A stretch of DNA of 5,180 nt from Bacillota bacterium (GTDB lineage: Bacteria > Bacillota > Clostridia > Oscillospirales > Ruminococcaceae), in the NCBI GenBank assembly GCA_023456995.1, contig JAEWNU010000315.1:1-5180 (forward strand), read 5' to 3'. The notes under the pieces are model-generated. The model made no database searches. It was not told the origin of the DNA and worked only from the letters and a program-made list of their open reading frames with translations. The position numbers were made by a program, and so were the translations under genes. Shown here one piece after another: positions 1 through 5,180 of this stretch. Each line of letters opens with the position of its first letter. The stretch's first letter is position 1.

Positions 1-1
1 A

Positions 2-19
2 TTTGAATATTTATTCATA
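2..19. promoter_or_regulatory. Distal ARG box (predicted ArgR/AhrC operator)
   Basis: The 18-mer TTTGAATATTTATTCATA satisfies every specified position of the E. coli ARG-box consensus WNTGAATWWWWATTCANW. Both half-sites, TGAAT (4-8) and ATTCA (14-18), are intact and separated by four A/T bases. Read on the minus strand it also agrees at most positions with the Bacillus AhrC form of the box. ArgR-family hexamers bind such palindromes when arginine is present. The site lies about 145-160 bp upstream of the predicted carAB transcription start and touches the first base of the neighbouring terminator stem. A partner box, if there is one, would lie to its left outside the window; none fits to its right. 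It might instead serve a gene outside the window. The match is seen directly; binding is inferred. Confidence 0.65.
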
Positions 20-48
20 AAAAAGGAGCGCTTTGTCGTTCCTTTTTT
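19..48 (+). terminator. Intrinsic terminator of an upstream plus-strand gene
   Basis: Bases 19-30 pair with 37-48 in a 12-bp stem with one G-U pair. A-tract, GGAGCG and a 6-base loop are followed by CGTTCC and six T's. The final T-run forms the distal stem arm, as in many Firmicute terminators. No gene lies between it and carA, so it most simply ends a plus-strand gene located before the window. It would insulate carAB from read-through. Its left arm closely resembles that of the terminator after carB. Confidence 0.75.
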
Positions 49-128
49 AATATATAAACGCTATAAAGTCCCGCGCAACGTATAGATGTTAAAAGAAATA
101 AAACCCTTTTGCAAATACTTTAAGCTAC

Positions 129-157
129 TTTACAATGTGCTTTGGTTAGGTTATAAT
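129..157 (+). promoter_or_regulatory. carAB promoter, sigma-A type
   Basis: The -35 element TTTACA (129-134) has one mismatch to TTGACA. An exact 17-bp spacer separates it from a perfect -10 element, TATAAT (152-157). Transcription should start near 163-165, leaving a leader of about 84 nt before the carA ATG. It is the best promoter I can find in the 247-bp upstream region. The leader shows no terminator/antiterminator pair and no obvious PyrR-binding loop. Instead, ARG-box-like sequences lie both upstream and downstream of this promoter, pointing to control by ArgR. Confidence 0.8.
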
Positions 158-188
158 GCTAAGAAAGCAAGAAGTGGATTTATTTGTT

Positions 189-227
189 TTATACATCTAA
201 TTCAGAAGATATGAATAAAAATACCCT
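189..227. promoter_or_regulatory. Proximal ARG operator in the carA leader (tandem boxes)
   Basis: The right box at 210-227, TATGAATAAAAATACCCT, matches 16 of 18 positions of WNTGAATWWWWATTCANW. It contains the run ATGAATAAAAAT found in the Bacillus AhrC consensus CATGAATAAAAATKCAAK. A weaker left box at 189-206 has a perfect ATTCA half (200-204) but a degenerate left half. The gap between the boxes is exactly 3 bp (207-209), the spacing typical of paired ARG boxes in enterobacterial operators. A further TGAAT half-site at 231-235 runs into the carA Shine-Dalgarno sequence. The cluster lies about +25 to +64 from the predicted start, so a bound hexamer would act as a roadblock or through looping to the box at 2-19. 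The motifs are seen; function is inferred. Confidence 0.6.
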
Positions 228-235
228 GTTTGAAT

Positions 236-243
236 AGGAGGAG
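236..243 (+). promoter_or_regulatory. carA ribosome binding site, decides the start
   Basis: AGGAGGAG gives a near-perfect Shine-Dalgarno sequence with 6 bases between AGGAGG and the ATG at 248. This selects ATG 248 over an in-frame TTG at 230, which would place the Shine-Dalgarno sequence inside the coding region and add a six-residue extension absent from CarA proteins. Confidence 0.9.
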
Positions 244-247
244 CCGC

Positions 248-1363
248 ATGTCAATTTATAATGCAGACCGGGCGTGGCTGATGTTGGCCGACGGAACGGT
301 ATTTGAGGGTGGATCGTTCGGCGCAACCGGAACGGCCATTGGTGAGGTGGTTTTTACCACAGGTATGACAGGATGCCAGGAAACACTGACTGATCCGAGC
401 TATTTTGGTCAGATTGCAGTACAAACTTTTCCGCTGATCGGCAACTACGGAACCAACGACGATGATGTCGAATCGGATGGAATTTATATGAAGGGTTATA
501 TTGTGCGCGAGTGGTGTGACTCCCCTTCTAACTTCCGTGCCAAGGAACGCATCGATCTCTTTTTGAAAAAACACAACACCATCGGATTGTTCGATATTGA
601 TACCCGCGCGCTAACCCGCCGCCTGCGTGAGCATGGCGTTATGAACGGCGTGATTACCACAGTGCCGATTGAAGAGCTGGGCAAAGATAAGCTGCTGGCT
701 GAAATTGCAAAATACACCGTTACCAAGGCGGTTGATTCGGTTACTGCCACAGCGACTAAGATCTATCCGGCGCATGGGCATAAAAAGTACCGCGTAGCGC
801 TGCTCGATTTTGGCTATAAGCGCAACATTCGCGAGAGCCTGCGTGCGCGTGGCTGCGACGTTGCAATTGTGCCAGCGCGTACCCCGGCCGCCCAACTCAA
901 AGAGATGAATTTGGACGGCATCGTACTCTCAAATGGCCCCGGTGACCCCGAGGAGAATGTCGAGGTTATAGAAAATCTGCGCGAGATCGTCACAATGGGA
1001 CTGCCGGTGATGGGTGTCTGCCTTGGTCATCAGCTGATGGCACTGGCCATGGGCGGAAAAACTGTCAAGATGAGCTACGGTCACCGCGGCGGCAACCAGC
1101 CGGTAATCGATCTGGCAAGCGACCGCACCTATGTCACGACCCAGAATCACGGTTATGAGGTGCTGGCTGATTCGCTTAACCCTGAGATCGCAAAGGTGAG
1201 TCACGTCAATGCAAACGATCGTACCTGCGAGGGCGTTATGTATCTTCAAGCGCCGGTTTTTACAGTGCAGTTTCACCCTGAGGCATGCGCTGGACCTGCC
1301 GATACCGCCTATCTGTTTGATAACTTCATTGCCATGATTGATAAGAGCAAGGAGGGCAAGTAA
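248..1363 (+). CDS. carA: Carbamoyl-phosphate synthase, small (glutaminase) subunit
   Basis: CarA hydrolyses glutamine and channels the ammonia to CarB in the cytoplasmic CarAB complex that makes carbamoyl phosphate for arginine and pyrimidines. The 371-residue product is close to the 382 residues of E. coli CarA. The N-terminal small-chain domain begins LADGTVFEGGSFG and contains the family segments TGMTGCQETLTDPSY and IDTRALTRRLREHG. A class I glutamine amidotransferase domain runs from about residue 180 to the end, with SNGPGDP (228-234), the nucleophile elbow GVCLGHQ with Cys258, QNHG with His301, and FHPE giving His343 and Glu345. The catalytic triad Cys258-His343-Glu345 is therefore complete. 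ATG 248 is chosen for its AGGAGG site. The TAA stop is 2 bp before carB, and the carB ribosome binding site lies inside the last carA codons, suggesting translational coupling. I see no frameshift or missing key residue. CarA is well separated from other amidotransferases such as PabA or TrpG by its N-terminal domain and by the carB neighbour. Confidence 0.97.
   Translation: MSIYNADRAWLMLADGTVFEGGSFGATGTAIGEVVFTTGMTGCQETLTDPSYFGQIAVQTFPLIGNYGTNDDDVESDGIYMKGYIVREWCDSPSNFRAKERIDLFLKKHNTIGLFDIDTRALTRRLREHGVMNGVITTVPIEELGKDKLLAEIAKYTVTKAVDSVTATATKIYPAHGHKKYRVALLDFGYKRNIRESLRARGCDVAIVPARTPAAQLKEMNLDGIVLSNGPGDPEENVEVIENLREIVTMGLPVMGVCLGHQLMALAMGGKTVKMSYGHRGGNQPVIDLASDRTYVTTQNHGYEVLADSLNPEIAKVSHVNANDRTCEGVMYLQAPVFTVQFHPEACAGPADTAYLFDNFIAMIDKSKEGK
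1349..1355 (+). promoter_or_regulatory. carB ribosome binding site inside the carA 3' end
   Basis: AAGGAGG lies within the last sense codons of carA, 10 bases before the carB ATG. Ribosomes finishing carA would uncover or pass over this site, which fits equal, coupled production of the two subunits. No promoter is evident at the junction. Confidence 0.85.
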
Positions 1364-1365
1364 TT

Positions 1366-4300
1366 ATGCCGCTGCGCAAGGATATAAAGAAAGTATTGAT
1401 GATTGGCTCGGGCCCCATCGTGATTGGACAGGCCGCCGAGTTTGACTACGCGGGCACACAGGCCTGCCGCGCTCTCAAAGAGGAAGGGCTTGAGGTGGTG
1501 CTTATCAACTCAAACCCTGCAACGATTATGACGGATAAGCGCATGGCAGACCGCATTTATATTGAGCCGCTGACCCTCGAGACGATCAAGCGCATCATTG
1601 AAATTGAAAAGCCGGATAGCGTACTTTCCACCCTGGGCGGCCAGACCGGCCTGACCCTTTCGATGCAGCTTGCCAAGGATGGTTTTTTAGATGCACATAA
1701 TGTCAAGCTGCTTGGTGCCAGACCAGAGACAATTGACAAGGCTGAGGACCGCCAACTGTTTAAAGATACAATGCAGTCCATCGGACAGCCCTGCATTCCA
1801 TCCAAGGTCGTCACCACACTAGACGATGCGCTGGGCTTTGCTGACGAGATTGGCTACCCGGTTATCGTGCGCCCGGCGTTCACCCTAGGCGGAACAGGTG
1901 GTGGCATCGCCAGTGATATTGCTGACCTGCGTGAGATTGCCGCAAGTGGCCTGCGCCATTCACCAATTCACCAGATTCTCGTCGAGCGTTGCGTCGCAGG
2001 TTGGAAGGAAATTGAGTTCGAGGTCATTCGAGATTCCAAGGGCAACCTCATCACCGTTTGCTCGATGGAAAACGTTGACCCGGTTGGCGTGCACACTGGT
2101 GATTCGGTTGTTATCGCCCCGGCGGTTACACTGGCCGATAAAGAATATCAGATGCTCAGGACCGCCTCGCTGCAAATTGTCGATTCGCTGGGTGTTGAAG
2201 GCGGCTGCAACTGCCAGTTTGCCTTAAACCCCGATAGCTTTGAATATACAGTAATCGAGGTCAACCCCCGTGTATCCCGTTCGTCGGCGCTTGCTTCCAA
2301 GGCAACCGGCTACCCCATTGCCAAAGTGGCGACCAAAATTGCGATTGGCTACACTCTCGATGAGATTGTCAATGCTGTAACCGGCTGCACTTACGCCTGC
2401 TTTGAGCCGGCGCTCGATTATATTGTCGTTAAATATCCGCGTTGGCCATTTGATAAGTTCATCTACGGCGAAAAGAAGCTTGGAACTCAGATGAAGGCGA
2501 CTGGCGAAGTCATGAGCATCGGTACCAGCTTTGAACAGGCAATGATGAAGGCTGCGCAGTCGGTGGAGCTAAAGCTTGACTCGATGCGTTCACCGCTTCT
2601 GGCCAATGAGAGTGACGAACAGATTATGACCCGCGTACAAACTTGCGACGACGTGCGTCTGTTCGCTATCTATGAAGCGCTTTACCGCGGAATCGAGGGC
2701 GTTGAGGAAATCTTTCGAATCACGCGTATCGATCGCTGGTTCTTATATAAGTTTTTAAATCTTGTCCAAATGCAACAGATTCTCGAACAGGGTAAGTTGG
2801 ACGAGGCCATCTATATGCGTGCTAAGAAGTTTGGCTTTTTGGATAGCATGATTCAGAAGATGACTGGCGTTGACCCTGCGCCTTTTCACCGCTTTGCCAG
2901 CTATAAGATGGTTGACACCTGCGCAGCTGAATTTCCGGCTGAGACGCCCTATTTCTACTCCACCTACGACGACCAGAACGAGGCGGCAGAGTTTATAAAA
3001 AACCATGCCAACGACAAGAAAAAAGTTATCGTGTTCGGTTCAGGACCCATCCGCATCGGTCAGGGCATTGAGTTTGATTATTGCTCTGTTCACTGTGTCT
3101 GGGCGCTTAAAGAAGAAGGTTGTGAGGCCATCATCGTCAACAACAACCCAGAAACGGTTTCTACTGATTTTGATACAGGTGATAGACTCTATTTCGACCC
3201 GCTTACGCCTGAAAGCGTCGACAGCATTCTTGAGACTGAAAAGCCCTATGGTGTGGTGGTACAGTTCGGTGGACAGACCGCTATCAAGCTGACCAGTCAT
3301 CTGGCTAAAAAAGGCATACGTATTCTGGGCACCTGCGCCGACTCGGTGGATGCCGCCGAGGACCGTGAGCGCTTTGACGAAATACTGGAACAGTGCCAGA
3401 TTCCGCGTCCTAAGGGCCATACCGTCATGACAACCGAAGAAGCGGTTAAGACGGCGGAGGATCTCGGCTTTCCGGTGCTGCTGCGCCCTTCCTACGTGCT
3501 GGGCGGACAGAATATGGTCATCGCTCACAACTCGGAGCGAGTCATCGAATACATGGGTATCATCACCGCCACCATGCTTGAAAACCCTGTGCTGGTCGAT
3601 AAGTATATGATGGGTACCGAGGTCGAGGTCGACGCTATATGTGACGGCGAGGATTATTTGATTCCGGGCATCATGGAGCATGTCGAACGTGCCGGCATCC
3701 ACTCCGGTGACTCAATTTCTGTTTATCCGTGCCGTACGCTCTCACCCCGCATTAAGGATATCATCATCGACTACACTGGCAAGCTGGCGCGTGCGCTCAA
3801 GGTTATCGGCATGGTCAACGTGCAATATGTGGTGTATAACGACGAGGTTTATGTCATCGAGGTCAACCCGCGTTCGTCGCGTACGGTACCTTATATCAGT
3901 AAAGTGACCGGTGTGCCAATGGTGGACCTTGCCACCAAGATTATGCTTGGCGCAAAGCTCAAGGATTTGGGATTCGGTACTGGTCTTTACCCGGATGCGC
4001 CCTATGTGGCTGTTAAAGTACCTGTGTTCAGCTTTGAAAAGCTGCGCGGCGTCGATGTGCAGCTTGGCCCGGAAATGAAATCGACTGGCGAGGTGCTTGG
4101 CATCGCAAAAACCTTTGAGGAGGCGCTGTTAAAGGGCCTTGTCGCCGCGGGCTACAAGCTCGAGGAACGCGGTGGCGTGCTGATCTCGGTGCGCGATACC
4201 GATAAACCTGAGATCACAAAAATTGCTGAAAAGTTTGAAAAGCTCGGGTTTGAACTTTATGCAACACCCGGCACTGCGCTGGCGCTTAATAAAGAGATGG

Positions 4301-4566
4301 TTGCCACCAACTCGGTGCGCCCCATGCAGGAGGCGTCACCAAATGTTATGGATTTAATCGACTCTGGCAAGATTCACTATGTGATCTCTACCTCAAAAGG
4401 GGGAGCAAACCCCAAGGCCAGTCAGTCGGTACGGTTACGCCGACGTGCGGTGGATCATTCCATCGTCTGCTTGACGGCACTTGATACCGCTAACGCATTG
4501 GCCGATTGCCTGCTTTCTAAAAAGCGGATGGCGGATATCGACCTTGTGAGCATCACAGATCTTTAA
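1366..4566 (+). CDS. carB: Carbamoyl-phosphate synthase, large subunit
   Basis: CarB makes carbamoyl phosphate from bicarbonate, CarA-derived ammonia and two ATP. The 1066-residue protein compares with 1073 in E. coli and is complete. The first ATP-grasp half (about 1-400, carboxyphosphate synthesis) has GSGP (14-17), RPAFTLGG with Arg169, and ligands Gln284, Glu298 and Asn300 in EVNPRVSR. An oligomerisation region follows (about 400-550). The second ATP-grasp half (about 551-930, carbamate phosphorylation) repeats the pattern with GSGP (558-561), RPSYVLGG with Arg707, and Gln820, Glu832 and Asn834 in EVNPRSSR. Both halves keep their metal and ATP ligands, so both should be active. The C-terminal MGS-like allosteric domain (about 935-1066) keeps the TPGT motif (Thr967, Thr970) and Lys947. 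It has Pro986, Ser1008 and Ser1010 where E. coli has Lys993, Asn1015 and Thr1017, the residues around the UMP/IMP phosphate. Numbering against E. coli is my manual alignment. Altered nucleotide regulation is inferred. The gene is the second of a two-gene operon with carA and is followed directly by a terminator. Confidence 0.98.
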   Translation: MPLRKDIKKVLMIGSGPIVIGQAAEFDYAGTQACRALKEEGLEVVLINSNPATIMTDKRMADRIYIEPLTLETIKRIIEIEKPDSVLSTLGGQTGLTLSMQLAKDGFLDAHNVKLLGARPETIDKAEDRQLFKDTMQSIGQPCIPSKVVTTLDDALGFADEIGYPVIVRPAFTLGGTGGGIASDIADLREIAASGLRHSPIHQILVERCVAGWKEIEFEVIRDSKGNLITVCSMENVDPVGVHTGDSVVIAPAVTLADKEYQMLRTASLQIVDSLGVEGGCNCQFALNPDSFEYTVIEVNPRVSRSSALASKATGYPIAKVATKIAIGYTLDEIVNAVTGCTYACFEPALDYIVVKYPRWPFDKFIYGEKKLGTQMKATGEVMSIGTSFEQAMMKAAQSVELKLDSMRSPLLANESDEQIMTRVQTCDDVRLFAIYEALYRGIEGVEEIFRITRIDRWFLYKFLNLVQMQQILEQGKLDEAIYMRAKKFGFLDSMIQKMTGVDPAPFHRFASYKMVDTCAAEFPAETPYFYSTYDDQNEAAEFIKNHANDKKKVIVFGSGPIRIGQGIEFDYCSVHCVWALKEEGCEAIIVNNNPETVSTDFDTGDRLYFDPLTPESVDSILETEKPYGVVVQFGGQTAIKLTSHLAKKGIRILGTCADSVDAAEDRERFDEILEQCQIPRPKGHTVMTTEEAVKTAEDLGFPVLLRPSYVLGGQNMVIAHNSERVIEYMGIITATMLENPVLVDKYMMGTEVEVDAICDGEDYLIPGIMEHVERAGIHSGDSISVYPCRTLSPRIKDIIIDYTGKLARALKVIGMVNVQYVVYNDEVYVIEVNPRSSRTVPYISKVTGVPMVDLATKIMLGAKLKDLGFGTGLYPDAPYVAVKVPVFSFEKLRGVDVQLGPEMKSTGEVLGIAKTFEEALLKGLVAAGYKLEERGGVLISVRDTDKPEITKIAEKFEKLGFELYATPGTALALNKEMVATNSVRPMQEASPNVMDLIDSGKIHYVISTSKGGANPKASQSVRLRRRAVDHSIVCLTALDTANALADCLLSKKRMADIDLVSITDL

Positions 4567-4573
4567 ATATTCA

Positions 4574-4615
4574 AAAAAGCAGCGCTTTTTCCAATTGGAG
4601 AAAGCGCTGCTTTTT
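4574..4615 (+). terminator. carAB intrinsic terminator, probably bidirectional
   Basis: Bases 4574-4588 and 4601-4615 form a perfect 15-bp inverted repeat, AAAAAGCAGCGCTTT and its complement. Four more pairs (one G-U) close an AATT tetraloop, giving a 19-bp stem. A-run and T-run flanks are symmetrical, so it can work on both strands. It starts 7 bases after the carB stop and faces the convergent glycosylase gene. Anything transcribed leftward past that gene's own terminator would also be stopped before it runs antisense into carB. Confidence 0.93.
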
Positions 4616-4710
4616 AAATTGATATAAAGCCAAAAGATCTAATTACTTTTAAAAAAGCTTGCAAAGCGTGGTGGTGTACCATACATATTACTATAGTGAA
4701 GACGACAAAC

Positions 4711-4742
4711 AAAAAGCGAAGCAACCCTGCCGCGGGTTGTTC
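4711..4742 (-). terminator. Candidate terminator of the DNA glycosylase gene
   Basis: Read on the minus strand, just after the TAA at 4745-4747, GAACAACCC pairs with GGGTTG-C-TTC. This is 9 bp with one bulged C and a GCGGCA loop. GC and a TTTTTGTTT tract follow. Position, GC-rich core and U-tract fit a Rho-independent terminator. The bulge makes it weaker than the carB terminator. The roughly 95 bases between the two hairpins (4616-4710) are AT-rich and show nothing I can identify. Confidence 0.65.
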
Positions 4743-4744
4743 AA

Positions 4745-5180
4745 TTATGTATCTGCTTTTTCTTGCTTTGGCCGGGTGCGCATATAGTGAAACAGCATCT
4801 GCTGCGCAATCCCAGCGTAGGGGGATAGCTCCTCCGGGAAGCCGTCGGCAAAAAGCTCCTTGAGCGCGCGGCCAATCCACACGTCAACCGGGAAGCATTC
4901 GAGCCGATAAAATCCGAACAGCAACGCGCAGTCAGCCACTTTGCGGCCCACGCCAACAATCTGCATCAGCATGGCCCGCGCATCCTCCAACGGAAGGGTA
5001 GCTAGGGCGTCGAGCTGCACTGTGCCGTCGCAGACCTTCTGCGCAGCATCAACAAGATAACGTGCCCGAAAGCCGCAACGCAGCGGGGCAAGATCTTCAA
5101 CGGTACAGTCCGCCAACCTTTTTGGTGGCGGGAAAGCATAAAGCCCTTCGCCAATGGGGTCGCCGAAATTTTCACACAAG
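4745..5180 (-). CDS. OGG1-like 8-oxoguanine DNA glycosylase, C-terminal part
   Basis: This gene enters from the right edge and only its last 144 or so codons are visible. The start and the N-terminal OGG domain lie outside, and the first visible Leu codon (TTG 5177-5179) is internal rather than a start. The visible part is the HhH-GPD domain of base-excision-repair glycosylases. Numbered from that Leu, the helix-hairpin-helix is IVGVGRKVADC (74-84), where Lys80 corresponds to the Schiff-base lysine (Lys249 of human OGG1) and Cys84 to the base-contacting Cys253. FPVDVW (96-101) supplies Asp99, equivalent to catalytic Asp268. AGIAQQMLF (122-130) matches the human AGWAQAVLF segment that recognises 8-oxoguanine. 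Having both Lys and Asp suggests a bifunctional glycosylase/AP-lyase. The GVGRKVADC motif favours OGG1-like over AlkA, and the absence of a C-terminal four-Cys cluster argues against Nth or MutY. It converges on carB and has no evident functional link to it. Confidence 0.87.
   Translation of the reverse strand, partial: LCENFGDPIGEGLYAFPPPKRLADCTVEDLAPLRCGFRARYLVDAAQKVCDGTVQLDALATLPLEDARAMLMQIVGVGRKVADCALLFGFYRLECFPVDVWIGRALKELFADGFPEELSPYAGIAQQMLFHYMRTRPKQEKADT

Noticed and set aside
1..18. Minus-strand start codon ATG at 16-18 for a divergent gene
   Set aside because: There is no ribosome binding site, only a T-run and hairpin immediately before it, and the ATG is part of the ARG box palindrome.
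184..213. Alternative promoter with a TTGTTT -35 closer to carA
   Set aside because: The possible -10 elements (AGATAT or GATATG) are poor compared with TTTACA-17-TATAAT at 129-157.
211..237. Eight-codon leader ORF MNKNTLFE whose stop overlaps the carA Shine-Dalgarno sequence
   Set aside because: Its ATG is part of the ARG box and it has no Shine-Dalgarno sequence at a workable distance (AGAAGA almost touches the ATG). It also has no arginine codons, so it is unlike the arginine attenuator peptide type. Ribosome profiling could reopen it.
230..247. Extended carA start at TTG 230
   Set aside because: The AGGAGG site lies inside this extension and is ideally placed for ATG 248; the added residues do not resemble the CarA N-terminus.
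164..247. PyrR attenuator or riboswitch in the carA leader
   Set aside because: The leader is about 84 nt, AT-rich, and has no terminator hairpin with U-tract or recognisable PyrR-binding loop.
1898..2227. Second plus-strand frame inside carB
   Set aside because: It overlaps invariant ATP-grasp coding sequence and its translation is low in complexity with no family resemblance.
3040..3702. Long minus-strand reading frame of 220 codons inside carB
   Set aside because: It is antisense to conserved carB coding sequence, has no recognisable domain, and shows no clear ribosome binding site. It is a shadow of carB codon structure.

Overview
This window looks like a chromosomal segment of a low-to-moderate-GC Firmicute. 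A class Clostridia bacterium related to the Oscillospiraceae/Ruminococcaceae is most likely. This is an inference from strong AGGAGG-type ribosome binding sites, AT-rich intergenic DNA next to more GC-balanced genes, U-tract hairpin terminators, and the overall character of the carbamoyl-phosphate synthase proteins. There are no rRNA or other marker genes to confirm it.

Layout: positions 1-247 are a gene-free upstream region. It holds a palindrome matching the ArgR operator consensus (2-19), the terminator of an upstream gene outside the window (19-48), a near-consensus sigma-A promoter (129-157), and a second ARG-box cluster in the untranslated leader (189-227). carA (248-1363) and carB (1366-4566) follow as a tight two-gene operon with a 2-bp gap. 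They encode the glutaminase and synthetase subunits of glutamine-dependent carbamoyl-phosphate synthase. A strong hairpin terminator closes the operon (4574-4615). A convergent minus-strand gene enters from the right edge (4745-5180). It is the C-terminal half of an OGG1-like 8-oxoguanine DNA glycosylase and has its own candidate terminator at 4711-4742.

CarA releases ammonia from glutamine. CarB uses two ATP, bicarbonate and that ammonia to make carbamoyl phosphate, the precursor of both arginine (through citrulline) and pyrimidines. The coding content is ordinary housekeeping metabolism plus DNA repair, and I see no new defence or mobile system. The most informative signal is regulatory: ArgR-type operators lie on both sides of the carAB promoter and no PyrR-type attenuator is visible. 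In addition, the C-terminal allosteric domain of CarB lacks the lysine that binds the effector phosphate in E. coli. Together these suggest an arginine-controlled enzyme that may respond little to UMP. This is an inference that can be tested.
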